Part shown: positions 8,663 to 18,174 of the stretch, in pieces
Layout of the letters: every line of letters begins with the position of its first letter
Position numbering within the stretch: the stretch's first letter is position 1
DNA from: Microbacterium sp. HD4P20
Lineage (GTDB): Bacteria; Actinomycetota; Actinomycetes; Actinomycetales; Microbacteriaceae
Direction: 5' to 3'
NCBI RefSeq assembly: GCF_019449275.2
Contig: NZ_JAHZQZ020000019.1
Span: 62,001 to 126,000, forward strand
DNA length: 64,000 nucleotides
Made by a program: the position numbers and the translations under genes
The notes under the pieces: model-generated
The model's input: only the letters and a program-made list of their open reading frames with translations
Database searches by the model: none
What the model was told of the DNA's origin: nothing

Positions 8663-11600
8663 CTACTTCTTCTTCTTGCCGGGCGGCACCGTCACCGGGT
8701 CCGAGGCGGCGGTCGCGGCATCCAATCCCTCGATCGTCGCGGTGACGACCACGGTGAGTTCCGAGCCGGCGTCCTTCGGCTTGACCTTGTACTCGGCCTT
8801 CTTGGCGCCGGGGATGTCGACCGCGTCCGCCTGCCAGCGGTAGCTAAAGGTCAGCCCCTCCGTGTCCCACGTGCCGGGAGTGGCCGTCAGCCGCGACCCG
8901 ACGAGCGGGTTGCCCTCGATGACCGGTGGCGTCAGGTTCACCGGAGCGGTCGGGACGGCGACCTCGGGCAGCAGACGACCGACTCCCCAGCGGGCCGTGG
9001 ACTGGTAGCCCGCGCCCGTCGGGTCGGCCCAGTTGCGGATCGACGTGCGCTGACCATCGGCTGCGTCGTTCACCTGGAAGTCGAAGCCGTGGAAGGTGTC
9101 GGCTCCGCCGTACTCGAGCAGGCTTATCGCCGCCTCGACGACGTACCCGCCGTCGACCAGGGCGGTGGCGCTCTGCACGCGAGCCCGCTGGAACGCCTCG
9201 TCGCCGGTGCCGAACGACACCACGTTGGCCGCGCTGATGCGGACCTGCGAGTCGTCGTAGCGGTACGAGCCGTTCTTCGCGTTGCCGGGATCGACGTAGA
9301 TCTCGACCGAGTCCTGGATCCAGGGATCCGACCCGCTGACGTCCACCACCGGGTCGGCGACCTGCGCCACGACGTACAGGGTCTGGTCCTTCCAGAGCGT
9401 CCGGACCGTCGCCGTCGCCCCGTCGGTGCCCACCACCTGCGTGTCTGTGGACACCGTGCCCGCGGCATCCCACAGTCCCTCGATCGTGCCGTCGATCGCC
9501 GGAGCCTCCGTGGTGGCGGCGACCTCGAGATACGACAGCGGCTCGACGAGGGTCAGGGTGCCCACCTGCCTAGGGGTGTTCCAGCCGTGCACGGTCGAGC
9601 CGTCGGTGACGCGCACGTCCAGGCCGAGGGTCGACCCTTCGGCCGCGGGCGTGGCCAGCGGCAGCGAGGCGACGAGGTCGTAGCCGCCGGTGCGCTCGGC
9701 CACGACCGCCTCGACGCCGACGGAAGAACTCGTGCCGTCTCGGCCGACCGTCACCACGGCGCCGCCGTACTCGAACGCCACGGCGTCGGTCGCCTGGACA
9801 GTCGCATCCTCGACGCGCACGAACGCGGTCAGGTGGTCCGGGCTCCAGCGCAACTGGAACGCGGCGGCGTCGTCGATCACGTTGAGTGGCAGCTTGCGCC
9901 ACTCGAGCGACCCGGTCGCGTCCCCATCGATCGGTACGTCGCCCTGGAACACGTTCGCGGTCCTCAGTCGCGCGGGCAATTCGGTGTCGACGGCGCCGTA
10001 GTACGCCGGCTTCGCCTGCAGCCCGTCGTCGAACAGCAGTGGAGCGCCCGACGAGGAGCGCCAGCTGCGCCCGTCGGTCAGCCCCCATACCGTCACCGCG
10101 AACAGGTCGGCCGCGTGCTCGCGGAACACCCGGAAGGCGTCGCGGTAGTAGTAGCCGTGCTCGATGAGCTTCGCGGGCGTCACCGGCGTGCCCGTCGTGA
10201 CGTCGAGCTCGGTGACCGCCTGGGTGACAGGCAGGTCCTGGAACACGACGATCGCGTCCTCGAGGGCGCTGACCGGCATCGACAGGCTCACGTGGAACTG
10301 GTGTCCGACCCCGTCGACGGGCACCCCGCGCGACAGCAGCCGCTCGACGAGCGCCTTGTACCGCTGCTGCTTGCCGCTCTGCTCGGTGTTGTAGTCGTTG
10401 ATGAAGAGCGTCACGGGGCGATCGGCGCCCGCGGCGGCGTAGGTCTGGTTGAACGCCTCGTCGGCGTACTGGAAGGCCAGGTCGATGAAGTCCTCGCCGA
10501 GGATGCGATACCACTCGCTGCGCCGCAGGCCGTCGGCGAAGTCGGCGCTGTCGGAGATGACCTCGTTGACGACGTCGAAGGCCACGAGCGGGTTGCCGTC
10601 GCCGAACAGTCCGTACTTGGTGCTGAGGTCTTCGGCGATGGCGAAAATGTGCGCGTGCAGGCGGTCCCGGAGGGCCTGCTTGTCGGCGTCCGTCGTTCCC
10701 AGCGGCTCGCCGGCGTCGTTCTGGAAGAACCACGCCGGTGTCTGGCTGTGCCACACCAGCACGTGCCCGTAGACCCGCAGGTCGTTGTCGACGGCGAACT
10801 GCATGAGCGCGTCGGCGTCGGGGTGCGCGCGGAACGCGCCCGCCTCGTCGTACCAGGCCTCGGGCTTCATGTGGTTCTCAGCCGTGATCTGATTGAAATG
10901 ACGCAGGAGCAGATCGGATGCCGAGCCCGAGGTCTCGCGGCTGTCGATCGCCACGCCCACCGGGTAGGGCTGGGTGTCTGTGATCGGTGTCAGGTCCTCG
11001 ATCACTGCCGGCTCGGGCACCCGCACGACGACGTCGTCCACGAGGAAGTCGCTCGTGTCGCCCGCCACACCCTCGCCTTCCCACGGGGTCTCGAAGTACA
11101 GCAGCGCAGTGGTCTCGGCAGCCCCCATCGTGAAGGTCGTCGTGACCTGCGTCCAGCCGTCCGCGGTGATGCCGGTGTACTGCCCGAGCGTCTGGAAGTT
11201 CGAATCCCGCTGCAGGCTCAGCCACAGCTCGCCGCCGGCGGCCGGGTCGACGAAGCGCACCCACGCCGACACCTCGTACGTGACGCCCGCCTCGAGGAGG
11301 CCGAGCATGTCACGGCCGATGCCGGCGCCCTGGTTCACGCGGTCGGTGACGATGGCTGACTGCGCGCCGTCGTGGGCGAGGTCCGACAGGGCCACGCTCG
11401 GCGCGCCCGGACCGCCGTCGCGCGCCGCCCAACCGTCGAGCCCGTCCTCGAAGTCGGTGCCGAGGACGACGGTGCCCGGCTCAGGCCCACCCGAGCCCGG
11501 CGCCTCGGGTGCCGTGATCAGCACGTCGTCCAGCAGCAGCTCCGCGGTGGCTGACTCGGCCTCAAGATACAACTGGGTGACCGGGTGGGCGGCGTCGTTG

Positions 11601-12040
11601 ACGAAGGTGCCGGTCAGCTGCACCCAATCCCCGCCCACCGAGAGCCGCGATCCCACCCACGGATACTCGTTCGCCGCCCCGGGCTGGTTGATGCCGAGGT
11701 TCACGCCGGTCGCCGCGCCGGCGGGATCGAGCAGCCGCACCCACGCCGACACCGTGTACTCGACCCCGGGCTGGAACAGTCCGCCGTCGATCGCCGCGCC
11801 GTTCCAGCTGCTGGTGCGGCCGGTGATGGCGAGACTCTGGGTGCCGCTGTGAGCTGCGGCATCCGTCGTCGCGATGGTCGCTCCGCGGCCCGTCCAGGGA
11901 TCTGCCGACGTCTCGAAGTCGCTCGAGAGCACGACGACCGGCTCTGCGGCGGTCGCGGCGGTGGGAAGGACCGGACCGATCAGCAGGGCGGCGGTAGCTA
12001 TCGCCGCGGTGACAGACAGGCGGGCACGGCTTCGAGTCAC
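8663..12040 (-). CDS. secreted multidomain GH10 endo-1,4-beta-xylanase
   Basis: 1125 residues with a GTG start preceded by AAAGGAG at 7 nt. Residues 1-31 are a Sec signal peptide ending near ATAAEP. Two CBM4/9-type carbohydrate-binding modules follow (about 33-170 and 185-340), each opening with a DFE(D/T) motif. The GH10 catalytic domain is about 355-690, with acid/base Glu493 in DVVNEV and nucleophile Glu611 in VTELDV. Next come a beta-rich region (about 700-815), a CBM9-like domain with DSVEIYVD (about 825-1015) and an Ig-like domain (about 1030-1115). The tail is GKKKK with no LPxTG, SLH or membrane anchor, so the enzyme is probably free or held to polymers by its modules. It would cut xylan main chains outside the cell and feed the importer at 17-21 kb. 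An operator-like site lies upstream at 12115-12128. Confidence 0.93.
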   Translation of the reverse strand: MTRSRARLSVTAAIATAALLIGPVLPTAATAAEPVVVLSSDFETSADPWTGRGATIATTDAAAHSGTQSLAITGRTSSWNGAAIDGGLFQPGVEYTVSAWVRLLDPAGAATGVNLGINQPGAANEYPWVGSRLSVGGDWVQLTGTFVNDAAHPVTQLYLEAESATAELLLDDVLITAPEAPGSGGPEPGTVVLGTDFEDGLDGWAARDGGPGAPSVALSDLAHDGAQSAIVTDRVNQGAGIGRDMLGLLEAGVTYEVSAWVRFVDPAAGGELWLSLQRDSNFQTLGQYTGITADGWTQVTTTFTMGAAETTALLYFETPWEGEGVAGDTSDFLVDDVVVRVPEPAVIEDLTPITDTQPYPVGVAIDSRETSGSASDLLLRHFNQITAENHMKPEAWYDEAGAFRAHPDADALMQFAVDNDLRVYGHVLVWHSQTPAWFFQNDAGEPLGTTDADKQALRDRLHAHIFAIAEDLSTKYGLFGDGNPLVAFDVVNEVISDSADFADGLRRSEWYRILGEDFIDLAFQYADEAFNQTYAAAGADRPVTLFINDYNTEQSGKQQRYKALVERLLSRGVPVDGVGHQFHVSLSMPVSALEDAIVVFQDLPVTQAVTELDVTTGTPVTPAKLIEHGYYYRDAFRVFREHAADLFAVTVWGLTDGRSWRSSSGAPLLFDDGLQAKPAYYGAVDTELPARLRTANVFQGDVPIDGDATGSLEWRKLPLNVIDDAAAFQLRWSPDHLTAFVRVEDATVQATDAVAFEYGGAVVTVGRDGTSSSVGVEAVVAERTGGYDLVASLPLATPAAEGSTLGLDVRVTDGSTVHGWNTPRQVGTLTLVEPLSYLEVAATTEAPAIDGTIEGLWDAAGTVSTDTQVVGTDGATATVRTLWKDQTLYVVAQVADPVVDVSGSDPWIQDSVEIYVDPGNAKNGSYRYDDSQVRISAANVVSFGTGDEAFQRARVQSATALVDGGYVVEAAISLLEYGGADTFHGFDFQVNDAADGQRTSIRNWADPTGAGYQSTARWGVGRLLPEVAVPTAPVNLTPPVIEGNPLVGSRLTATPGTWDTEGLTFSYRWQADAVDIPGAKKAEYKVKPKDAGSELTVVVTATIEGLDAATAASDPVTVPPGKKKK

Positions 12041-12114
12041 AACGCGCTCCTTTGCGCTTCATTTGTGGTGCTCGCAAACTAATCCCGCTCGCACTCGCGT
12101 GGGGCGCTCTGTTG

Positions 12115-12128
12115 CGGAAACGTTACGA
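12115..12128 (-). promoter_or_regulatory. candidate LacI-type operator before the xylanase gene
   Basis: CGGAAACGTTACGA is an imperfect palindrome centred on AACGTT, about 75-88 nt before the xylanase GTG. It shares AAACGTTA exactly with the two sites at 28488-28520 and AAACGTT with the site at 17030-17043. LacI-family repressors typically bind such CG-centred palindromes. Which of the two local LacI proteins would bind it is unknown. Confidence 0.5.
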
Positions 12129-12186
12129 AACTCAACCGCAACTTTCGAGCAACGCCACTGCGGCGGCGCGGGTTCTGCTGGTGAAC

Positions 12187-12261
12187 CGGGATCAGGTGAT
12201 TTCGCGTGCGTAGGTCGTTCGGGGGCAAATCGTCCTACCTCGGCGAGATCACCTGATCCGG
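12187..12261. repeat. large intergenic hairpin (element A)
   Basis: Two 31-nt arms pair imperfectly around a 13-nt loop (12218-12230). The outer arm GGATCAGGTGAT is matched exactly by its complement on the right, and the right arm read in reverse contains CTCGCCGA, the core shared with elements B and C. It follows the stop codon of the LacI gene (12305) and precedes the xylanase promoter region, so it could end lacI transcription. There is no T-tract. Confidence 0.7.
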
Positions 12262-12304
12262 CGACGGATGCTGCGACCGCGGCTCCCCACGGAGTGCCGA
12301 GGTC

Positions 12305-13312
12305 TCAGGTGCGCGCAGCCGCAGTGCTGCCGCGAACTACGAGATGCGTCGCCAGATCCATGCGCAGCGTGTCGACGGTCGCGCCGTCGGCGAGGCGCAG
12401 CGCGAGCCGGGTGGCCTCCTCGCCCATGCGGCGCAGCGGCTGGTGGATGGTCGTCAACTGCGGGCTCATCCACCGCGAGAGCGCGATGTCGTCGTATCCC
12501 ACCACCGAGAGGTCGTCGGGTACGCGCAAGCCCGCCGCCGCTCCGGCCGCGATCGCCCCGAGCGCCTGCAGATCGCTGCCGGCGAAGATCGCCGTCGGGG
12601 GCTCCGCCAACGCCAGCAGCTCGCGCGCGTGATGCTCGCCGCCGCCCGGGTGGAAGTCGCCAAACCGGATGAGCGCGGGATCGATCGGCAGACCGGCGGC
12701 GTTCATCGCCGAACGGTAGCCGTCCACGCGGGCCAGCGAGCACATCATGTCTTCCGGCCCGGTGATGGCGGCGATCCGCCGGTGGCCGAGCTCGATGAGG
12801 TGCCGCGTGGCCATCAGCCCGCCCGACCAGTTCGCCGACCCCACCGACGGTACGTCCGGCGACGGGTCGCCGGCGGGATCCACGATGACGAATGGGATGC
12901 CGCGTGAACGCAGCTTCTCGCGGTAGCGCGGCTCGATGTCTGAGAAGACCAGCACGACGCCGACCGGGCGACGGCGCAGGACCCCGTCGATCCAGTCCGC
13001 CGAGGGGGCGTGGCGGTCGCCGCTCACCGTGAGCACCACCGAGAGGCCGGCGGCGTGCGCGACCTCTTCGACGCCCTCGATGACCTCCATCGACCAGCTG
13101 GGCTCGAGCTCGTGGAAGACGAGCTCGACGAAGTCGCTGCGCTGCGCGACGTTGCGCCGCTTGTAGCCGTGGCGCGCGAGGTGCTCCTCGAGCCGGGCAC
13201 GGGTCGCCGGAGCGACGTCGGTGCGCCCGTTGAGCACCTTCGACATCGTGGCGAGCGACACACCCGCCTCCGCCGCGATCTCGGCGAGCGTGATCCGCTG
13301 TCCGTCTGCCAT
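12305..13312 (-). CDS. LacI-family transcriptional regulator
   Basis: 335 residues. The first 60 form the LacI HTH and hinge region (ITLAEIAAEAGVSLATMSKV followed by a Gly-Tyr-Lys hinge); the rest is a periplasmic-binding-protein-like sensor ending in the usual RPxGV-like loops. It is encoded just upstream of the xylanase in the same direction, which suggests control of xylanase and nearby uronate genes, with a xylo-oligosaccharide, aldouronate or uronate as effector. A TAGGAT box 7 nt before the ATG and the lack of a good Shine-Dalgarno sequence suggest a leaderless message. The HTH uses AT-M-S where most family members have AT-V-S. Confidence 0.92.
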   Translation of the reverse strand: MADGQRITLAEIAAEAGVSLATMSKVLNGRTDVAPATRARLEEHLARHGYKRRNVAQRSDFVELVFHELEPSWSMEVIEGVEEVAHAAGLSVVLTVSGDRHAPSADWIDGVLRRRPVGVVLVFSDIEPRYREKLRSRGIPFVIVDPAGDPSPDVPSVGSANWSGGLMATRHLIELGHRRIAAITGPEDMMCSLARVDGYRSAMNAAGLPIDPALIRFGDFHPGGGEHHARELLALAEPPTAIFAGSDLQALGAIAAGAAAGLRVPDDLSVVGYDDIALSRWMSPQLTTIHQPLRRMGEEATRLALRLADGATVDTLRMDLATHLVVRGSTAAART

Positions 13313-13319
13313 GGAGCCG

Positions 13320-13325
13320 ATCCTA
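13320..13325 (-). promoter_or_regulatory. -10-like box, leaderless start of LacI gene
   Basis: TAGGAT on the minus strand ends 7 nt before the ATG at 13312, leaving no room for a 5' leader if transcription starts at or next to the start codon. Confidence 0.45.
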
Positions 13326-13359
13326 GATCCTCGAAACTATCGGAGGCGGGAGTGCGCGG

Positions 13360-14598
13360 TCACCAATCGTGCACCGTGCCGTCGGCCAGGCGGTTGTAGG
13401 GCAGGTACGCCTGCACGTACGGGTACCGGTCCGCCGCGTCTACGTTCAGCTCGACGCCCAGCCCCGGCACGTCGCCGGGGTGGAGGAATCCGTCCTGCCA
13501 CGTGAACGACTGCTGGAACACCTCGTCCGTCTTGGCGCCGTGCTTCATGTACTCCTGGATGCCGAAGTTGTGGATCGACAGCCCCAGGTGCATGGCGGCG
13601 GCCATACCGACCGGCGAGATGTCGGTGGGGCCGTGCATGCCGGATTTGATCTGGTACTGCGCGGCGTAGTCGAGCACCTTCTTCAGGTGCGAGATGCCGC
13701 CGGTGTGGGTTACGGCGGAGCGGACGTAGTCGATCAGCTGCTCGCGGATGATCTGCTGGTAGTCCCACACCGTGTTGAAGATCTCGCCGATCGCCAGCGG
13801 TGTGGTCGTGTGCTGGCGCACCAGGCGCAGCGCCTCCTGGTTCTCGGCGGGCGTGACATCCTCTAGCCAGAACAGGTCGAACGGCTCGAGCGACTTCCCC
13901 AGCTGCGCGGCCTGGATGGGCGTCAGCCGGTGGTGCGCGTCGTGCAGCAGCGGGATCTCGGGCCCGAACTCAGCCCGAACCGCCTCGAACACCGTCGGCA
14001 CATGCCGCAGGTACGACCGGGTGTCCCAGTCCTCCTCGGCCGGGCGCGCGCCGCGCTGGGCGGGCTCGTGGTCGTACCGCACGCCGGTGTTCGCCTCGTA
14101 CGTCGCGTTCGACGCGATGCCGTAGATGGACTTCAGCCCCGGCACCCCGGTCTGCACCCGGATGGCCCGGTAGCCCTGCTCCTGGTGCGAGCGGATGCTG
14201 TCGAACAGCTCGGGCAGGTCGCGGCCCGACGCGTGCCCGTACGCGAGCAGGCCGTTGCGGGAGGCGCCGCCGAGCAGCTGGTACACCGGCATGCCGGCCG
14301 CCTTGCCCTTGATGTCCCACAGCGCCATGTCGACGGCCGCGATGGCGGCCATCGTGACGGGTCCGCGTCGCCAATAGGCGCTGCGGTAGAGGAACTGCCA
14401 CGTGTCTTCGATGCGGTGGGCATCGCGGCCGAGGAGGAGCGGCACGACGTGGTCGCGCAGATACGACACGACCGCGAGCTCTCGGCCGTTGAGCGTCGCA
14501 TCGCCGAGGCCCGTCAGCCCGTCGTCGGTCGTCAGCCTGAGCGTGACGAAGTTGCGATCGGGGCTCGTGACGATCACTTCCGCTTTGTCGATGTGCAT
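13360..14598 (-). CDS. manD: ManD-type D-mannonate dehydratase (copy 1)
   Basis: 412 residues from the ATG at 14598, chosen because GAGGAG lies just upstream and the protein then begins MHIDKAEV as in the family; the frame stays open further upstream. It is an enolase-superfamily dehydratase of the ManD/RspA subgroup. Metal ligands are visible in LLHDAHH (Asp), FWLEDVTP (Glu) and AIGEIFN (Glu). It should convert D-mannonate to 2-keto-3-deoxy-D-gluconate in the cytoplasm, following UxuB encoded next to it. The sequence has HGPTDISP, with Pro where efficient family members, as I recall, have Ala. That may mean weak activity or a related acid-sugar substrate such as gluconate. A close second copy lies at 25752-26996. 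Confidence 0.88.
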   Translation of the reverse strand: MHIDKAEVIVTSPDRNFVTLRLTTDDGLTGLGDATLNGRELAVVSYLRDHVVPLLLGRDAHRIEDTWQFLYRSAYWRRGPVTMAAIAAVDMALWDIKGKAAGMPVYQLLGGASRNGLLAYGHASGRDLPELFDSIRSHQEQGYRAIRVQTGVPGLKSIYGIASNATYEANTGVRYDHEPAQRGARPAEEDWDTRSYLRHVPTVFEAVRAEFGPEIPLLHDAHHRLTPIQAAQLGKSLEPFDLFWLEDVTPAENQEALRLVRQHTTTPLAIGEIFNTVWDYQQIIREQLIDYVRSAVTHTGGISHLKKVLDYAAQYQIKSGMHGPTDISPVGMAAAMHLGLSIHNFGIQEYMKHGAKTDEVFQQSFTWQDGFLHPGDVPGLGVELNVDAADRYPYVQAYLPYNRLADGTVHDW

Positions 14599-14650
14599 GG
14601 CTCTCCTCGGTTGTCGGGGCCGGCTCCTTGCGTCGCCGGCGCGTTCGCTG

Positions 14651-15976
14651 TCAGGACCTGGCCGACACCGCGCCCGCGAGGTCTGCGGCAAGGCCCGGGT
14701 CGGTGCCCTCGAGCAGTCGTGCGAGGGCGGCGGCGGCATCCGTCTCGTCATCGATGCGCTCCGAACGGATGCCGTCGGCCCACGCGCGCACGACCGCCAG
14801 CGCGCCGGCGCCCGACCGGCCTTCGGCGCGCGCGTGGGCGAGGACCGGCACGATGCGCATGCGGATCTTCGTCACGGTGTCCACCGTGATCTGCGTCAGG
14901 CGGTGCTCGATGCGTCCGTTCTCGAAGCGGCGCACGAGCGCCGCGCGGTAGTCGCGCGTGTCGACGGATCCGGCGGCGCGGGCGGCCTCGTCCCAGAACG
15001 CGTCGAGATCGCGCCGGCAGCGCTCGTCGGCCATCGCCTGCGCCACCGTTGTGTGGCCACGAAGCAGCCCCCCGAACGCGAGGGCGAGGTGGCCGCCGTT
15101 GAGCAGCAGAAGCTTGCGCCGCTCGTACGGCTCGATGTCGGCGACGAACCGCGCGCCGGCGCCCTCCCACGCCGGACGCTCACCGGCGAAGTCGCCCGAG
15201 AGCGTCCAGTCGGCGAACGGCTCGGCCACGACGGCGCCCTCATCGCGCCAGCCGGTGGCATCGGCGACCGCGACGCGGTCGTCCTCGGTGGTGTGCGGCG
15301 TGATGCGGTCGACGCTCGTCGTGACGAACGCCGTGCGCGCGAGCGCGGCCTCGAGACCGGTGCGCTTCGCGAGGGTCAGGACGGCGGCGTGAAGTCGCGC
15401 GCCGTTTGCCGGCACGTTGTCGCACGGCACGACCGTCAGCGGGGGTGCCCCCGCAAGCCGGCGGGCCTCCAGCCCCACGAGCAGTCGGCCGGTGGGCGTA
15501 CGCACGGCGGCGTACCGCTCGTCTCGCAGAGCCTGGATGTCATGCCGCACAGCCGGATCGTGCAGATCGAGCGTGCCGTCAGGGCGCTGGTGGTAGCCGG
15601 CCTCGGTGACGGTGAGGGTGACCACAGCCGTCGCGGGGGCTGCCATGCGGGCGGCGAACCGTGCGGCGTCAGATGCGGGATGCACCTCGGCGATCGTCGG
15701 GACCACCTCGAAGCGGTCCGTCTCGGGGCCGCGCTCGACGAGGGTGAACAAGCCGTCCTGGGGCGCGAGCTGCCGTGCCACGGTGTCGTGCCGACCGGTG
15801 AACGCAGCGATGCCCCACGCGGCGGCATCCGTCGCGTGCGCCGTGAACCACGCCTGGTGCGCACGATGGAACGCCCCCGCACCGAGGTGCACGATCCGCA
15901 CCGGCGGCGCCGCGGCGGCGCGTCCCGCGCGGGTCAGCTCGGTGCGCGTCAGCCGGGGAAGCGTCTGGAGGCTCAC
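14651..15976 (-). CDS. uxuB: fructuronate reductase / mannitol-dehydrogenase family
   Basis: 441 residues from a GTG at 15976 that overlaps the esterase stop codon as GTGA; the frame is open far upstream, but that part is shadow of the esterase. The N-terminal [15 protein letters not shown] is the nucleotide-binding motif of the long-chain mannitol dehydrogenase family. The catalytic cluster is Lys288, Asn293 and His296 in [11 protein letters not shown]. Neighbours (uxaC, two manD genes, GH67) favour NADH-dependent reduction of D-fructuronate to D-mannonate over mannitol or tagaturonate as substrate. It is translationally coupled to the esterase gene and precedes manD by 52 nt. Confidence 0.88.
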   Translation of the reverse strand: MSLQTLPRLTRTELTRAGRAAAAPPVRIVHLGAGAFHRAHQAWFTAHATDAAAWGIAAFTGRHDTVARQLAPQDGLFTLVERGPETDRFEVVPTIAEVHPASDAARFAARMAAPATAVVTLTVTEAGYHQRPDGTLDLHDPAVRHDIQALRDERYAAVRTPTGRLLVGLEARRLAGAPPLTVVPCDNVPANGARLHAAVLTLAKRTGLEAALARTAFVTTSVDRITPHTTEDDRVAVADATGWRDEGAVVAEPFADWTLSGDFAGERPAWEGAGARFVADIEPYERRKLLLLNGGHLALAFGGLLRGHTTVAQAMADERCRRDLDAFWDEAARAAGSVDTRDYRAALVRRFENGRIEHRLTQITVDTVTKIRMRIVPVLAHARAEGRSGAGALAVVRAWADGIRSERIDDETDAAAALARLLEGTDPGLAADLAGAVSARS

Positions 15977-16965
15977 GAAGACACCGTCCCGATGCGGTCG
16001 GTGAGCCACTCGAGCTGCCGCAGCTGGTGCCGCCCTTCGCCACCCTCGTGCCCGTTCCACGCGTAGGCCGCCACCTCGGCGCCCGCTGCCCAATGGTTCG
16101 CCGCGGCGTACACCGTCGAGGGCGGCGAGATGGTGTCCATGTGCCCCGCCGCGAACAGCGCCGGCGCCGTCGCCCGCTTGGCGAAGTTGACGCCGTCGAA
16201 GTACGACAGCGTCTCGAAGACCCGGTGCTCTGCGCCGCGATGCACCGAGAGGTACCGCGTCACCTCGGAGTGCGGGTCGGCGTCGGTGAGACCGATGCCC
16301 CGGCGGACGTGGCACAGGATCGGTGCGGACGGGAGGGCGCCGATCAAGTCCCGGGACAGGCCGGCAGCGGCGATCGCGATCGCCCCGCCCTGACTGTTGC
16401 CGGTGACGGACACCCGATCGGGGTCGACCTCGGGGAAGGAGCGGATGGCGTCCACCGCGCGGACGGCGTCGGTGAAGACGCGGCGGTAGTAGTACGTGGC
16501 GGGGTCGTCGATCCCGCGCGTGAGGAAACCGGATGCCGCCGGTCCCGCACCATGCGGATCTGCGGTGTCGCCACCCGTCCCCCACTGGCTTCCCTGACCA
16601 CGCGTGTCGACGATGAGCTGGGCGAATCCCGCGGCGGGCCAGTGCAGACGCTCCAGGGCGAGGCCGCGTCCACGCCCGTAGCCGACGAACTCGACGACGG
16701 CGGGGAGCGGACGGGGAAGGTGCCGCGGCAGGACGAGCCACGCGCGAACGGGATCCCCGGCGAAGCCCGGGAAGGTCACGTCGTCCACGTCGACGAGGGC
16801 GAGCGGAGACGCCGTGGGCACGCGCTCCACGGCGGCGTCCACGCGCCGCGCGTCGTCGATCGTCGCCTGCCAGAACGTATCGAAATCCTCGGGCTCCTCG
16901 ACGTCCGGGCGGTACGACTCGAGTGCCGCTGGGGTGAGGTCGAAGCGGGCCACGCAATTCACCAT
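15973..16965 (-). CDS. CE7 acetyl xylan esterase
   Basis: 330 residues if translation starts at the ATG at 16965; a GTG at 17013 would add 16 residues. With the shorter start the triad is Ser191 (GNSQGG), Asp277 (HMDTISPP) and His306 (NGHEGG), about 8-10 positions after the residues of characterised CE7 esterases as I recall them, which favours the short form. RGQGSQW is the other family signature. There is no signal peptide, so it likely removes acetyl groups from imported acetylated xylo-oligosaccharides. It heads a coupled unit with uxuB and manD and is divergent from the ABC importer, sharing the operator-bearing gap at 16966-17145. Cephalosporin deacetylation is a known side activity of the family. 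Confidence 0.9.
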   Translation of the reverse strand: MVNCVARFDLTPAALESYRPDVEEPEDFDTFWQATIDDARRVDAAVERVPTASPLALVDVDDVTFPGFAGDPVRAWLVLPRHLPRPLPAVVEFVGYGRGRGLALERLHWPAAGFAQLIVDTRGQGSQWGTGGDTADPHGAGPAASGFLTRGIDDPATYYYRRVFTDAVRAVDAIRSFPEVDPDRVSVTGNSQGGAIAIAAAGLSRDLIGALPSAPILCHVRRGIGLTDADPHSEVTRYLSVHRGAEHRVFETLSYFDGVNFAKRATAPALFAAGHMDTISPPSTVYAAANHWAAGAEVAAYAWNGHEGGEGRHQLRQLEWLTDRIGTVSS

Positions 16966-17029
16966 CCGATCGATGCCGTCATTCCCACCGCCGACGTCGG
17001 AGGTGGATCGCACCGCTCACACGATACAA

Positions 17030-17043
17030 TGAAAACGTTGACA
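17030..17043. promoter_or_regulatory. candidate LacI/cre-type operator and importer promoter
   Basis: TGAAAACGTTGACA fits the cre-like LacI-family consensus TGWAANCGNTNWCA at every position. It lies in the gap between the esterase unit (minus) and the importer genes (plus). Its right half contains TTGACA (17038-17043), and TAGCGT follows after 17 nt (17061-17066), so the operator would overlap the -35 box of the importer promoter. The centre AAACGTT is shared with the sites at 12.1 and 28.5 kb. Confidence 0.6.
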
Positions 17044-17145
17044 TTCGCGCAACGGCGAGTTAGCGTCAACCCGTATCGAGGACGATGGCGAAAGTTTCGC
17101 TGTCGATTCGAGCCCGATCAGAGGCATCACAACGCAAGGGAGCGC

Positions 17146-18174
17146 ATGTCGATCGACAACAGCGTCGTCGCCGCCGAGGCGGTGGAACTGCGCACGGAGA
17201 AGGACGAGCAAGGGCGGACGAGTCCGGGCTCTCGGAGGCCCCGGCGTCTGCGCAGGCAGCGCTCCGCGGCTCGGCTGACCTGGCGGAAGGCGCTTCGGCG
17301 AGACTGGCGGCTCTATACGCTGCTCATCCTGCCGGTGGTCTTCCTGCTGATCTTCCGTTACGTCCCGATGGCCGGCAACGTGATCGCCTTCCGCCGGTTC
17401 CGTCCCGGCGGCAGCATGTTCGGGGACGAGTGGGTCGGCCTGCGCTACGTCGAGCTCTTCATCAACGATCCGACGTTCTGGCGGGCTTTCAGCAACACCC
17501 TGATCCTGGGTGGCCTGGCGCTCATCATCGTCTTCCCGCTGCCGATCATCCTCGCGCTGATGTTCAACGAGCTGCGCTCGTACCGCTTCAAGCGCATCGT
17601 GCAGTCGATCTCGTACCTGCCGCATTTCATGTCGATCGTCATCGTCGCCGGCATGGTCCTTCAGCTCACCGCCCTGCGCGGCTCGATCAACCAGGGCATC
17701 GAGGCTCTCGGCGGTGAGGCCATACCGTTCATGCAGCTCCCGCAGTGGTTTCCCCCCATCTATGTGAGCTCTGAGATCTGGCAGACCGTCGGGTGGGGCA
17801 CGATCCTCTACCTCGCCGCCCTCACGACGATCGATCCGCAGCTCTACGAGGCGGCGCGCATCGACGGAGCGAGCAGGTGGCGCCAGATCTGGCACGTCAC
17901 GCTTCCCGGCATCCGCCCGACGATGGTCGTGCTGCTGATCCTCAACATCGGGACGTTCATGGCGGTCGGGTTCGAGAAGATCCTGCTCTTGTACAACCCG
18001 CTCCTGTATCCGACCGCCGACGTGATCTCGACATACCTCTACCGGGTGGGCATCATCTCCAGCAACTTCTCCTACGCGACCGCGATCGGCCTCTTCGAGG
18101 CGGTCATCGGCCTGACCCTGATCCTGAGCGCGAACGCCATCTCGCGCCGAGTCGTGGGGACGAGCCTGTGGTGA
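17146..18174 (+). CDS. ABC sugar permease, LplB type
   Basis: 342 residues from the ATG at 17146, with AAGGGAG just upstream; the frame is open earlier but only as shadow. After a basic cytoplasmic N-terminus of about 55 residues come six membrane helices. The EAA loop YEAARIDGASRWRQIW is where the ATPase docks. It belongs to the LplB/YteP group of permeases, which carry oligosaccharides such as aldouronates or rhamnogalacturonan fragments in other bacteria. The stop overlaps the GTG of the next permease as GTGA. No ATPase is encoded nearby; these importers usually share a housekeeping MsmX/MsiK-type ATPase. Confidence 0.9.
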   Translation: MSIDNSVVAAEAVELRTEKDEQGRTSPGSRRPRRLRRQRSAARLTWRKALRRDWRLYTLLILPVVFLLIFRYVPMAGNVIAFRRFRPGGSMFGDEWVGLRYVELFINDPTFWRAFSNTLILGGLALIIVFPLPIILALMFNELRSYRFKRIVQSISYLPHFMSIVIVAGMVLQLTALRGSINQGIEALGGEAIPFMQLPQWFPPIYVSSEIWQTVGWGTILYLAALTTIDPQLYEAARIDGASRWRQIWHVTLPGIRPTMVVLLILNIGTFMAVGFEKILLLYNPLLYPTADVISTYLYRVGIISSNFSYATAIGLFEAVIGLTLILSANAISRRVVGTSLW

